From: JACNIV01 sp965370415
GTDB lineage: Bacteria; Cloacimonadota; Cloacimonadia; Cloacimonadales; TCS61
Length of the DNA stretch: 64,000 nt
Assembly: GCA_965370415.1 (NCBI GenBank)
Contig: CBDUTJ010000004.1
Location: forward strand, 1-64,000
Direction: 5' to 3'
The notes under the pieces were generated by a model, which saw only the letters and a program-made list of their open reading frames with translations, was not told where the DNA came from and made no database searches. Below are positions 17,603 to 26,026 of this stretch, in pieces. Every line of letters starts with the position of its first letter. Position 1 is the first letter of the stretch. A program made the translations under genes and the position numbers.

Positions 17603-18443
17603 TTTCCAACTGGTTCAAAAGTTCATCCAGCTCTGCTTTTTCTGAGTAATAAAATGTAATTCTGCCTTTATTGTTTTTATCTGTGATCTTTACTTTTGTT
17701 TTATAACGTTTTTTCAGAATTTTTTCATGTTCGGCTAATTCGGGAACTACATGCATTTCTACTTTAGGTTTAGCGAACAAACCAGATTCTTTTATGCGCT
17801 TTGCTTCCATTTCTGCCTTACGAACAGAAAGATTGTTTCGTATTATAAGGTTCGCAAAATCTTCATGGAATTGATCTTCTACCTGTAGAATAGCCCTGGC
17901 ATGTCCGGGAGAAAGCTTTTCGTCCAGAATCATATTTTGGATATCGTCATTTAATTTGAGCAGCCTTATCAGGTTGGTTATAGTTGCTCTATCCTTGCCT
18001 ACTATGTCGGAAATCTGGGCATGGGTCAAATCGAATTCCGTATTCAATTGCTGGTAAGCCTGTGCTTCTTCAATAGCTGTCAGGTCTTCTCTCTGCACAT
18101 TTTCTATGATAGCAAATTGGAGTTGTTCTTTTAGAGAAACACTGCGAATTATTACCGGTATTTCGTCAAACCCGGCTAATTTTGCAGCTTCCAGCCTGCG
18201 TTGACCGGCTACCAGTTCAAATTGTGATTCATCTCTTTTGGTTACAATAATAGGTTGTATAATGCCATTTTCTTTCAGAGAATTTGCCAATTCCTGCAAT
18301 TTTTCCTGCTTGAACTTTTTACGGGGTTGAAACCTGTTTGGCTTGATATGATCCACGTCTATAGTAGTAATACCTGTAGTCTTATCGATTGATTCTGGTC
18401 CCGGACTAATTAATGCTTCTAATCCTTTTCCTAATCTTGTCAT
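17595..18443 (-). CDS. parB: Chromosome partition protein ParB
   Basis: Binds parS and spreads along DNA as a CTP-dependent clamp. The N-terminus begins TRLGKGLEALIS. The CTP-binding region has NRFQPRKKF and GQRRLEAAKLAG; a helix-turn-helix follows (LTHAQISDIVGKDRATITNLIRLL). The C-terminal dimerisation part ends in DELLNQLE. Length is 282 aa. It overlaps parA by 4 bases. Its cognate site is the perfect parS at 7208-7223. Confidence 0.97.
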   Translation of the reverse strand: MTRLGKGLEALISPGPESIDKTTGITTIDVDHIKPNRFQPRKKFKQEKLQELANSLKENGIIQPIIVTKRDESQFELVAGQRRLEAAKLAGFDEIPVIIRSVSLKEQLQFAIIENVQREDLTAIEEAQAYQQLNTEFDLTHAQISDIVGKDRATITNLIRLLKLNDDIQNMILDEKLSPGHARAILQVEDQFHEDFANLIIRNNLSVRKAEMEAKRIKESGLFAKPKVEMHVVPELAEHEKILKKRYKTKVKITDKNNKGRITFYYSEKAELDELLNQLENE

Positions 18444-19195
18444 CGTGATATCACTTCCTTTGCTAATTCCAAATAGCTTTTAGAGCCCGGTGATTTAATG
18501 TCATAATGAAAAATTGATTTCCCAAAACTGGGAGCTTCGCTCAATTTAACACTTCTATGAATAATGGAGTCGAACACCTGCTCCTGAAAATATCTGCGCA
18601 CTTCTTTGGCTACCTGCCTTGATAGATTCAACCTTCTATCATACATTGTAAGCAGGATTCCCATGATGTTCAAATCGGGATTCAAACCTTTCTTGATGAG
18701 CCGGATAGTAGTAAGAAGCTGGCTGACACCTTCCAGGGCATAATATTCACATTGAATAGGAATAATAACATCGGTGCAGGCAGTAAGAGCATTTACCGTG
18801 AGAAGCCCCAGGGAAGGAGGACAATCTATTATAACATATTCATACTCATCCTGGAGCGATTCCAAAATATTCTTCAATTTGTATTCTCTGGAATACTCTT
18901 TCACCAGTTCGATCTCTGCACCGCTCAGGTCTATATTTGCAGGAACGATGAACAGCTTTTCCAAAATGGGAGATTCTTTAATTACATCATCCAATTTGAC
19001 CTTGTCGATGAGAGCTTCATATATATTTGGACTTTTCTTTTCCGAACCGATGCCGCTTGAAGAATTACCCTGAGGATCGAAATCCAGTAAAAGGGTCTTC
19101 TTCTCATAAATAGCCAAAGCAGATGCCAGGTTGACCGCAGTAGTTGTTTTACCAACACCGCCTTTTTGATTTACAATCGTAATTATTTTTCTCAT
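18440..19195 (-). CDS. parA: Chromosome partition ATPase ParA/Soj
   Basis: Deviant Walker A ATPase KGGVGKTTTAVNLA at residues 11-24, with DFDPQGNSSSG and DCPPSLG. Length is 251 aa, without an N-terminal DNA-binding extension, as in chromosomal Soj. It is placed between rsmG and parB in the order rsmG-parA-parB-atp, which in many bacteria lies near the replication origin; no dnaA or origin is visible here. Confidence 0.97.
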   Translation of the reverse strand: MRKIITIVNQKGGVGKTTTAVNLASALAIYEKKTLLLDFDPQGNSSSGIGSEKKSPNIYEALIDKVKLDDVIKESPILEKLFIVPANIDLSGAEIELVKEYSREYKLKNILESLQDEYEYVIIDCPPSLGLLTVNALTACTDVIIPIQCEYYALEGVSQLLTTIRLIKKGLNPDLNIMGILLTMYDRRLNLSRQVAKEVRRYFQEQVFDSIIHRSVKLSEAPSFGKSIFHYDIKSPGSKSYLELAKEVISR

Positions 19196-19227
19196 AATTT
19201 TTAATTAATAAAAAAACAGCTGCCAGT

Positions 19228-19866
19228 TCACCTGGTTTGTTGTTTCTTTTCCTTCTTTATTTCAATTATTTTCCTTTCTCCCAGCACTGTCTGGCTGACA
19301 TCATGACTTTTATAATTCTTAAATTGCAGTACATCATCCAGCTTTCTGCTTTTATAAAGAATAATCCTGCCATTGTCTTGAAGTATTTTGAACATTGCTT
19401 CTTTATACTTCGGCAGAATCTTTACTGACCGGCACACTAGGAAATCAAAATAATTTTCCCACTTTTCATCGAGATCTTCCAACCGTGAAACAATCGTGAA
19501 ACACTCTTTTAAGTCAAGTTTTTTGACAATATTTTTTACAGCCTGCATTTTTTTTCGGGTTGAATCAAGCAGATACATTTCAGAAGTTGGATACAACAGT
19601 TTCAGTGGTATACCTGGTAAACCGCCACCCGTTCCAAAATCAAGTATCTTTTTACCGGTAAAATCAAATAAACCAACGGGTAGAATTGAATCTAAAAAAT
19701 GAACAGTCCAATAATCCCGGGACGGAGTTTTGCGTGAGATGAGATTTACGGTTTTATTGGCTTCGTAAAGCAGATTAAAATAAGTGTGGAATGAATTTAC
19801 AACAATATCATTTTTTTTTATCTTCTCACTAAGAAAATCTTTAAAAATTCTTTCCTGCATATTCAT
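19228..19866 (-). CDS. rsmG: 16S rRNA (guanine-N7) methyltransferase RsmG
   Basis: Methylates the 530-loop guanine of 16S rRNA (G527 in E. coli numbering). SAM-binding motif ILDFGTGGGLPGIPLKLLYP around residues 72-90, then LLDSTRKKMQAVKNI and LVCRSVK. Length is 212 aa, as expected. It is the first gene of the par/atp run; a 108-base spacer separates it from the divergent acylphosphatase gene. Confidence 0.95.
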   Translation of the reverse strand: MNMQERIFKDFLSEKIKKNDIVVNSFHTYFNLLYEANKTVNLISRKTPSRDYWTVHFLDSILPVGLFDFTGKKILDFGTGGGLPGIPLKLLYPTSEMYLLDSTRKKMQAVKNIVKKLDLKECFTIVSRLEDLDEKWENYFDFLVCRSVKILPKYKEAMFKILQDNGRIILYKSRKLDDVLQFKNYKSHDVSQTVLGERKIIEIKKEKKQQTR

Positions 19867-19974
19867 ACCTTAGTGCGTACATCTACAAAACATGCTACAA
19901 TGTCAAGCGGATTTAGCCTAAAATGAATTTGTTTCTCATAAATTATTTGACATCAACTCACTCATATTTTAAGA

Positions 19975-20274
19975 ATGCCAAATAAAAAAATGAGTTCGTT
20001 TATGCAGAAATTAAAAATCGTTGTGGAGGGTAGAGTACAGGGAGTTGGTTACAGGTTTTATACTGTTCGCCAAGCCCACATTTTCGATATTCGTGGCAGA
20101 GTACAAAACTCTATGGATGGAAAAGTGGAAATTACTGCAATTGGAAATGAAGCAAACCTGGATCTGTTTATCCAGGGATTACGGAAAGGTCCACCTATGG
20201 CCAGAGTAAAGGATGTACAAGTGTTTGAACTATCTTCAGCCAAAGGATATCCAAATTTTAGTATTGGATACTAA
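19975..20274 (+). CDS. acyP: Acylphosphatase
   Basis: Small enzyme hydrolysing acyl phosphates. GRVQGVGYRFYT contains the phosphate-binding loop and catalytic Arg; the conserved Asn lies in RVQNSMDGKVEI. The open frame allows 99 aa, but the family usually starts near MQKLKIVVEG, so the true start may be Met10 (position 20002). No strong ribosome binding site decides this. TTGACA at about 19950 could be a -35 box. Confidence 0.92.
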   Translation: MPNKKMSSFMQKLKIVVEGRVQGVGYRFYTVRQAHIFDIRGRVQNSMDGKVEITAIGNEANLDLFIQGLRKGPPMARVKDVQVFELSSAKGYPNFSIGY

Positions 20275-20298
20275 ACTTGTCATTCCCGGTTTGAAATT

Positions 20299-21222
20299 AT
20301 GATACAAAAACCAAATTTCTTCTCATACACATGCGGAATAACGGTTTCTTTATTGCTATTCGCTGTTGTTGGCAATATCTATTCTTTGTCCAGTAATCCT
20401 CTTTATGTTACTCCTTCCGAGGAATATCATATTGTAAAAAGAGGGGAGACGCTTTCATCTATAAGCGATAAATACATAATTTCCAAAGATACCCTTAAGC
20501 TTTTCAATAATCTTACTTCAAACAGAATATTTATAGGGCAGAAGATATATCTTACACCAAAACCAAATGGAAAAAGTGAATTCGTCACGGTGCGTTCCAT
20601 TCCCAAAAGAGGTTATCACCTGGTTAAGCAGAAGGAATCATTGCACCGCATTGCAAAAATGTATGACGTCGGTATCCTGGAGTTGCTCGATTATAATAAT
20701 CTTAGTTCTTACAACCTGAAGCCGGGAATAAAGATCTGGCTTATTGCAGGTAAAACAGAAGTTACGTCTATCCAAAAACCAGAAGAAGAAACTTATTCTA
20801 CTAAAGAAAAAATTTCAGAAGTAGATTATCAGACATCCGGTCAAAAAAGAGTCGATCTTTGCCTGCCGGCAAAAGGAATTGTAACGTCGGAATTCGGAAT
20901 CAGAAATGGCAGACCGCACAAAGGCATCGATATTTCAGCATCTGTTGGAGAACCGATCTATGCAGCTCTGAACGGAAAAGTAGCTTATGTGGGAACCCAA
21001 CGAGGATACGGAAATGTTATTATCCTGGAGCATGATAACTATGTGATGACGGTTTATGCTCACAATGAATCTAATCTTGTCCGCCTGGGAGAAACCGTTA
21101 AAAAGGGACAACCCATTGGTACTTTAGGAAAAACCGGAAGCACTACCGGTCCTCATCTCCATTTTGAATACCGGGTAAAGGGGAAAGCCATAAACCCCAG
21201 AACCGTTTTACCGGCTTTATAG
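20299..21222 (+). CDS. LysM-containing M23 peptidase
   Basis: Probable secreted peptidoglycan hydrolase or hydrolase activator of the NlpD/EnvC kind. N-terminal signal segment (residues 8-28), two LysM domains (YHIVKRGETLSSISDKY, about 44-90; YHLVKQKESLHRIAKMY, about 105-150), a linker, then an M23 domain with PHKGIDIS and GPHLHFE zinc motifs. All four metal and catalytic residues seem intact, so it may be enzymatically active. Length is 307 aa. The next gene starts 10 bases later. Confidence 0.92.
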   Translation: MIQKPNFFSYTCGITVSLLLFAVVGNIYSLSSNPLYVTPSEEYHIVKRGETLSSISDKYIISKDTLKLFNNLTSNRIFIGQKIYLTPKPNGKSEFVTVRSIPKRGYHLVKQKESLHRIAKMYDVGILELLDYNNLSSYNLKPGIKIWLIAGKTEVTSIQKPEEETYSTKEKISEVDYQTSGQKRVDLCLPAKGIVTSEFGIRNGRPHKGIDISASVGEPIYAALNGKVAYVGTQRGYGNVIILEHDNYVMTVYAHNESNLVRLGETVKKGQPIGTLGKTGSTTGPHLHFEYRVKGKAINPRTVLPAL

Positions 21223-21232
21223 AGGAGAGGTT

Positions 21233-21535
21233 ATGTTACAAAAGGAAGGTTATTCCCTCATTGGTGAAGTTGCAAAAAAACTGGGGATCCACGATCAGAC
21301 TATCAGGATGTATGAAAGAAAAAACCTGATAAAACCTCTTCGTTCCGATCATGACACTCGCCTTTTTTCGAAAAATGATATGACAAAAATCACGATCATT
21401 ATTACCTTGACCCAGGAAATTGGAATGAATCTTTCCGGAGTTAAAATGGTTTTTTCGCTGGCTAAAAAATTAAAAATGACCGACGATGAACTTCTGGATT
21501 TTATTTATGATCATAAAAGCGAATTTCAAGTATAG
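21233..21535 (+). CDS. MerR-family regulator, HspR-like
   Basis: A 100-aa winged-helix protein: GEVAKKLGIHDQTIRMYERKNLIKPLRSDHDTRLFS is the MerR recognition region, closest in pattern to HspR-type repressors, which lack a long effector domain. The C-terminal half is a short dimerisation helix. GAGGAGAGG precedes the ATG. It sits between a wall hydrolase and a sigma factor. Targets are unknown. Confidence 0.85.
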   Translation: MLQKEGYSLIGEVAKKLGIHDQTIRMYERKNLIKPLRSDHDTRLFSKNDMTKITIIITLTQEIGMNLSGVKMVFSLAKKLKMTDDELLDFIYDHKSEFQV

Positions 21536-21795
21536 GAGTTATTTATTAAAGAGAGACTGGATAACAGGATACACGGGAAATTGGCAATTAATTTGAGAGT
21601 AGGGATTATAATATTTCTTTAAAGTCTTTGGAAATTATAGGTTAAAAAATTGAAATAAAACGAAAAATAAGAAAACTGGAAAATCAAAGATAGATAGGTT
21701 AATTTTGATAGAATTCTGTGGAAAACACTATAATCATTAATTTAGAATTGGATTCTTGTTAATCCTGTCTATCCTGTCAAAATAAATGAGGCAAA
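21536..21795. other. 260-bp spacer with tandem TCCTGT-type repeat
   Basis: AT-rich spacer before the sigma-factor gene. The only structure seen is AATCCTGTCTATCCTGTC at 21761-21778, a short tandem of the TATCCTGTC kind. No ORF or RNA gene was recognised, and no promoter is clear. Confidence 0.4.
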
Positions 21796-22656
21796 ATGGC
21801 AGAGAACGTTTTTAATGATAGAGCACTGCAGAGCTACCTAGGTGAGATCGCCAGGATCAAACCTCTTTCCAGAGAGAAGGAGATCGAACTTGCCATCAAA
21901 GCTAAACAGGGTGATAAAAAAGCACTTGATAAACTTGTAACTGCTAACCTGAAATTTGTTGTTAAAGTTGCTGCCCGCTATCAAAATAGAGGACTAACCC
22001 TTTCCGAACTGATCAGTGAAGGCAATATGGGACTTATTAAAGCCATCGAAAAATTCGATCCTGAAAGACATAATAAACTGATTTCCTACGCTGTGTGGTG
22101 GATCAAACAAAAAATATTATTTGCTCTGGCAGAGAAAACAACTGTCATTCGCATGCCTTTGGGAAAAGCCAACATAGCCAATAAAATCAAACTTGCACGG
22201 AATAAAGTCTTCAGTGAAACCGGACATAAGGCTTCCATCGAAGAAATTTCCAAAATAACCCATTTAAATAAAAAAGCTATCGATAAAATCAGTAAGCAAA
22301 AAATAAATACTTTTTCCCTGGATGATTCCAGTTTTACAAAAAGACATGAAAAAGTTTCATTGCACGACTTCCTGGAGGATTCGGAAATTCTCGATCCCAA
22401 AACTCTTTATTACCGCGATAAAGTTAAAGGCAGTATCGAAGAATCCATAAGTAAACTCCCCCCGCGGGAAGCTTATATCGTGAAACAGTATTTTGGACTG
22501 GAAGGTGATAAAAGTAAGAATTTTGCTCAAATAGGTGAAGAGCTGGGTTTATCTCGCGAGCGTGTTCGGCAGATCCAGAAAAAAGCACTTCAGAAAATCC
22601 TGGAAGAAACATATAAAGAAGTTGAAAACGATATTGATTATTTGATAAAATATTAA
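21796..22656 (+). CDS. rpoD: RpoD-type sigma-70 factor (short, no region 1.1)
   Basis: RNA polymerase sigma factor. Region 1.2 is RALQSYLGEIARIKPLSREKEIELA; regions 2.1-2.4 include ANLKFVVKVAARYQNRGLTLSELISEGNMGLIKAIEKFDPER and SYAVWWIKQKI; region 4.2 is LGLSRERVRQIQKKALQKI. At 286 aa it lacks the acidic region 1.1 and the spacer between 1.2 and 2, as in many FCB bacteria. It could be the primary sigma factor or a close group-2 paralogue. The ATG is preceded by ATGAGGC. Confidence 0.92.
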   Translation: MAENVFNDRALQSYLGEIARIKPLSREKEIELAIKAKQGDKKALDKLVTANLKFVVKVAARYQNRGLTLSELISEGNMGLIKAIEKFDPERHNKLISYAVWWIKQKILFALAEKTTVIRMPLGKANIANKIKLARNKVFSETGHKASIEEISKITHLNKKAIDKISKQKINTFSLDDSSFTKRHEKVSLHDFLEDSEILDPKTLYYRDKVKGSIEESISKLPPREAYIVKQYFGLEGDKSKNFAQIGEELGLSRERVRQIQKKALQKILEETYKEVENDIDYLIKY

Positions 22657-22685
22657 TAACTTTTGCTTAAATATTGTACAATTTT

Positions 22686-23273
22686 TCAGCTTTTATTTGC
22701 AACAATTTCTCTTTTAGTTACCATCAGAAAATCAAGTTCTTTGAACATTTTAGCAACTTTTGATATTTTACGGTAAATCGCTTCAATTCCACGTCCATCC
22801 AAAACATTGTCCTGCATAGCTGCTAACAGCATCAGTTCAAAAGCGGTAGAAGATATCCAGGGTACAATACGCTTGTATCCACAGATCGCCAGTGCATTTG
22901 TCTTTCTCAGGAAATTTATCAGGTTGCGTTTATCTGTTTTTACTGTACTGCAGGAAGCAAATAAAATTACCCGGTTCTTACATTTCCCTGCCAGAAGTTC
23001 ACCCAATTGTTCAAGTGAAAAGATTTTGTCTTCGATAAGAAGTCCGTTTTCCTTACCATGAAAAGCAAGATATAAAATGGGGTATCGTTTGTATCTCGCA
23101 GTTTTCCATTTGTTAATATAAAAATTGAATTCTACTTCGGTAGCGCAGTCTGAATGCAGAAATGGAATATTGGAATTTAATTCCAAAAGCTCCAGGATCG
23201 GCTTAACGGTGGAGCGCTTTCTCAGATCATCATACCATAAACCTTCTAAACAAAATATTCCTTTTTTTTGCAT
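22686..23273 (-). CDS. Caspase/CHAT-fold-like protein (DUF6642-like)
   Basis: A 195-aa single-domain protein. The segment YPILYLAFHGKEN (His72) and the later NRVILFASCST (Cys108) give the spacing and surroundings of the His-Cys dyad in caspase-like and CHAT peptidases, and the N-terminus KGIFCLEGLWYDDL with DCATEVEF matches the pattern I know for DUF6642. No partner gene is adjacent: the upstream neighbour is the cassette array, the downstream one a convergent sigma factor. Substrate and role are unknown; peptidase activity is inferred from the dyad. Confidence 0.7.
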   Translation of the reverse strand: MQKKGIFCLEGLWYDDLRKRSTVKPILELLELNSNIPFLHSDCATEVEFNFYINKWKTARYKRYPILYLAFHGKENGLLIEDKIFSLEQLGELLAGKCKNRVILFASCSTVKTDKRNLINFLRKTNALAICGYKRIVPWISSTAFELMLLAAMQDNVLDGRGIEAIYRKISKVAKMFKELDFLMVTKREIVANKS

Positions 23274-23295
23274 ATTTTCTCCCGCTATTCTCTCG

Positions 23296-23317
23296 TTCCC
23301 AAACCCCTGTTTGGGAA
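23296..23317. repeat. Dispersed palindrome TTCCCAAAC/GTTTGGGAA
   Basis: Perfect 9-bp stem (23296-23304 and 23309-23317) with a 4-nt loop, preceded by TCTCG. Related palindromes occur at 52248-52273 and 63281-63304, so this is a small dispersed repeat. It is upstream of the caspase-like gene. No T-run follows, which argues against a terminator. The rest of 23318-23526 shows nothing I can name. Confidence 0.6.
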
Positions 23318-23566
23318 TGTGTAACTTTTCTCGCTTGCATATTGATATTATGAAGCATAAAATAAATTACTGAATTTTGGCAATACTTAATTTTTCAATT
23401 GACTTTATTCATTCAATTAATTTATTTCAATATATGATTTTGAAGAAAATAAACGAAAGAGAAAATAGTGTGTTATGAAGCATGTATATAAGGATATTAT
23501 CACGCCTATTGGCGGAATAGTGTCAAGTTAGCGCATAATAAAAAGTGCATACAAGCAACCAAAGAA

Positions 23567-24064
23567 ATGAACCCTTATAAAAAATTAAGTTGGAATGTTT
23601 ATAGTGCTATTGTGGCCCCACCTCTAATCATTATAGTGTGTTTTACTATTTTACTCCCAAATGCAAATAAAAAAAGTGAAGGCTTTTACTCTTTACCTAT
23701 CTATTTGTTAATAATTATTGCATCTTCATCATTACTTTTTTGGATTTTTAGAATTTCATCTATGAAAAAGAAACAAATGAATAAATTAACCTTGTATATT
23801 GGATTTCTATCCTTCACTGTTGGATTATCAGCAACTATTTTTTTATTCTTATTGTCTTTATTTAAACTATTTTTCCCAACCACATTGTTATCAACAAAAT
23901 TTGAATATCAGACTGATTTTACTTACTGGTTGGTAAGTCTATGGTCAATTATAGAAGGAATACATCACTACATTTACCGTTTGTTATATACAAACAAAAC
24001 TTCTCAAAACTTTGGTGGCGCCATTGGAATACAATTACATAAATTAAAACAAAAGTCATATTGA
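23567..24064 (+). CDS. Cassette-encoded four-helix membrane protein
   Basis: A 165-aa protein of unknown function with four predicted membrane helices (about residues 12-30, 44-62, 78-100 and 118-138) and a polar C-terminus containing NFGGAIGIQLHKLKQKS. It fills an 833-bp cassette and is read in the cassette direction, starting 33 bases after the cassette boundary. Small membrane proteins of this kind are common in integron cassettes. The ATG at 23567 is preceded by AAAGAA only. I do not recognise a family. Confidence 0.75.
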   Translation: MNPYKKLSWNVYSAIVAPPLIIIVCFTILLPNANKKSEGFYSLPIYLLIIIASSSLLFWIFRISSMKKKQMNKLTLYIGFLSFTVGLSATIFLFLLSLFKLFFPTTLLSTKFEYQTDFTYWLVSLWSIIEGIHHYIYRLLYTNKTSQNFGGAIGIQLHKLKQKSY

Positions 24065-24236
24065 TTTCGTAGTTATTCGCATAAAATATGATGTAACAAG
24101 AAAAGCATTTACTCAATTGTGGAATTGCTGTAAAACACATATAGTATGATATTTTAATTTGTGGATTAGAAATCACATAGAATCTTTAATAGCAATTAAT
24201 AAGTTCTTAGTTTTTATGGAATAGTTAAAGTTCGTT

Positions 24237-24367
24237 GCGCTAACATTGGCTGCACTTGACGGCGGGGGCTGTGCGATTTTTGGAAGTAATGGGTTTAATT
24301 ACGTTTTGATTGCTTTATCAAGTTTTGTGCAATTCATCCCGTCGCAAGTGAGCCAAGCCGTTAGATG
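24237..24367 (+). other. attC recombination site 1
   Basis: R'' GCGCTAAC (24237-24244), L'' TTGGCTGCACTTG (24246-24258), L' CAAGTGAGCCAA (24345-24356), R' GTTAGATG (24360-24367). L'' and L' pair over 12 bases with a single extrahelical G at 24252, the hallmark of attC. The R'' box is the exact complement of the cassette start at 23527-23534. Total length is about 130 bases, within the known range. The rest of the 365-bp gap before the next gene is cassette tail and leader. Confidence 0.8.
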
Positions 24368-24429
24368 AGAAAATTTGAAAATAATGAGATTATAGCTTTT
24401 ATTTAGAGTAAAAAAAGGAGAATGAGTTT

Positions 24430-24846
24430 ATGTCAGAAAAACAAATTTACATAAGCAATAGTGATATGAAGAGGTTAAAAGAATTGATAATTGTAGCGAG
24501 AGAGTTTGGCAAGGAAGACGAAAAGTATATAAAGGATTTAGAGGGGGAATTAGAGAGAGGGAAATTAGTTAAATCTCAAGACATTCCTAGTAATGTAATT
24601 ACGATGAATTCTAAATTTCGTCTGCTGAATATAGATACTCAAGAAGAAAAGATTTACCAGTTAGTTTTTCCTGGTATCGCTAACGCCAGCCAAGGTAAAA
24701 TTTCTATTTTAGCCCCAATTGGCACTGCATTGCTTGGCTATAAAGTTGGAGATATTGTTAAGTGGAAAGTGCCAGCAGGATTGACGAAGTTGGAGGTTAA
24801 AGGTATCTTATATCAGCCAGAGGCTGCTGGAGATTATCACTTATAG
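24430..24846 (+). CDS. rnk: Rnk-like regulator (GreA/GreB C-terminal fold)
   Basis: A 138-aa protein. Residues 1-45 are helical; residues 50-138 form the FKBP-like C-terminal domain shared by GreA, GreB and Rnk. PSNVITMNSKFRLLNI, PIGTALLGYKVGD and the terminal YQPEAAGDYHL correspond to Rnk (regulator of nucleoside diphosphate kinase), which binds RNA polymerase but lacks a full coiled coil. AAAAGGAG precedes the ATG. It lies in the cassette starting at 24361. Housekeeping-like GreA is encoded separately at 46487. Confidence 0.85.
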   Translation: MSEKQIYISNSDMKRLKELIIVAREFGKEDEKYIKDLEGELERGKLVKSQDIPSNVITMNSKFRLLNIDTQEEKIYQLVFPGIANASQGKISILAPIGTALLGYKVGDIVKWKVPAGLTKLEVKGILYQPEAAGDYHL

Positions 24847-24859
24847 ATAATTAAGTATA

Positions 24860-25210
24860 ATGAATGTTGGAATTATTATTTCAAGCAATGATGCTGAGAC
24901 TTGTTGGATTGCGTTACGATATGCTACTTTTCACCTCGTGCAATATGACGAAGTTAAAGTCTTTTTTGTGGATTCAGGTAGAGAGTATCCTCAAATAACC
25001 TCGACTAAATTTAACATTTCAGAAGAAGCAGAAAAATTCAAACAAGCAGGTGGCTTAATTTATGTCTGCGACAGTAAAAAGAAGTTAGAAGAGTATTTAA
25101 AAAAATACTTTGTTCCCTTCATATCAAATAAAGAAGCCGTTGATATAAGTACTGATGATAGATTTAGAAGTGTTAAGACCTATAATGTATACATTCGCAA
25201 TTTCAGGTAA
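24860..25210 (+). CDS. DsrE/DsrF-like small protein
   Basis: A 116-aa protein. The first 75 residues follow the DsrE-like pattern (VGIIISSNDAETCWIALRYATF, DEVKVFFVDSGREY, KFNISEEAEKFKQAGGLIYVCDS). The Cys-containing CGTC-type loop and usual C-terminal SDKVLTF end of the family are missing or diverged; the tail (RFRSVKTYNVYIRNFR) is unlike it. This may be a divergent member or one altered by a frameshift. It starts 14 bases after the Rnk-like gene and probably shares its transcript. No strong RBS. Confidence 0.62.
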   Translation: MNVGIIISSNDAETCWIALRYATFHLVQYDEVKVFFVDSGREYPQITSTKFNISEEAEKFKQAGGLIYVCDSKKKLEEYLKKYFVPFISNKEAVDISTDDRFRSVKTYNVYIRNFR

Positions 25211-25554
25211 GTCTGCTGAATTTAATCTGGAAATTGGGTATAATAACGGCGGCGTGCCACGTCATCTTGCCATGAGCATTGGATATGATTTTTCATATCC
25301 TGATGCGATTAGTAAGATGATAAAAGACGAGCAAATCAAAGTCGAGGGTTGCTGATTTGCAAGTCCCCGTGGACGTAGTATTAAACGATATTCCGCTTCG
25401 ATACGGTTGCGAGTCTTTTTTAGTGGCACGCCGCCGTTAATCAACATGGAGCGAAGCGGAATGTTGATTAATGTTTGGCAGCTGCCACGCTCTTTCACTT
25501 TTTCTTCTTGCTTGGCTGTGGAGCTGTGTGTTAAGTACCTTTCTATAGATATTA
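25211..25554. other. Gene-poor stretch with nested inverted repeats and a mini-cassette
   Basis: Contains three structures. A 16-bp perfect inverted repeat starts AACGGCGG at 25245-25260 and returns at 25423-25438; its right end runs into GTTAATC, so it may be the attC of the preceding cassette, although it has no bulge. ATTCCGCTTCG at 25390-25400 pairs with CGAAGCGGAAT at 25452-25462. TTAATCAACAT/ATGTTGATTAA at 25437-25447/25461-25471 delimits a 94-bp gene-less cassette. I see no convincing gene here. Confidence 0.6.
25461..25539 (+). other. attC-like site 3 (mini-cassette)
   Basis: R'' GATTAAT within 25461-25472, L'' CAGCTGCCAC (25479-25488), L' GTGGAGCTG (25518-25526), R' GTTAAGT (25530-25536). 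The core is the same sequence as the site at 27688-27764, including the extrahelical G (25484). Only the R'' side differs, and it pairs with its own cassette start at 25437. Confidence 0.62.
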
Positions 25555-26026
25555 TCATTTCAATAATAACATCCGATTAGTTTTTTGATTATCTTTTGTT
25601 TTCAATTTATAGAGATATATCCCCGAACTAGCTGAATTTCCCGCTTCGTCAGACCCATTCCAAATGACAGAATGATCACCTTTTTCAAAATTACTATCAG
25701 CTAGTGTTTTTATTTTCTGTCCTTTGATATTATAGATTGTAAGTTCAACTTCAGTATTGGATTGTATGGAGAAATTGATAGTTGTTGTTGGATTAAAAGG
25801 ATTAGGATAATTATTCAAATTAGAGGAATTAGGAATTATCTCATTTTCCTTAGATTCTAGTAAACCATCTAAAGTAATTATTGCAAATCCACTTCTGTTA
25901 TTTCCAGTAAGAAGATAGTTATCTTTAAGGAGCATTTTTCGAACATCTCTACAACCACTATAACTCTCAATTAAAGTTGGAATAGTAGGAATTGATATGT
26001 CATAAATAGATATTTCATTCCAACTT
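25468..26026. repeat. 559-bp direct repeat, copy A
   Basis: Identical, as far as read, to 27693-28251 at an offset of exactly 2225 bases. It covers the attC-like core, the 3' flank and the last 157 codons of the beta-propeller gene. The offset equals the length of the cassette 25531-27755, so the repeat fits tandem duplication of that cassette followed by loss of most of the second copy. Confidence 0.9.

Noticed and set aside
23527..25210. Prophage or IS element as explanation for the foreign region
   Set aside because: No transposase, integrase, phage structural gene or terminal inverted repeat was seen; attC logic explains the ends better.
25155..25355. 66-codon open frame overlapping the DsrE-like gene end
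   Set aside because: No RBS, no family pattern, and it runs through one arm of an inverted repeat; treated as a chance frame.
25245..25438. 16-bp inverted repeat as a confirmed attC
   Set aside because: The stem is perfect without extrahelical base, and its left box does not match any cassette start; kept only as a candidate.
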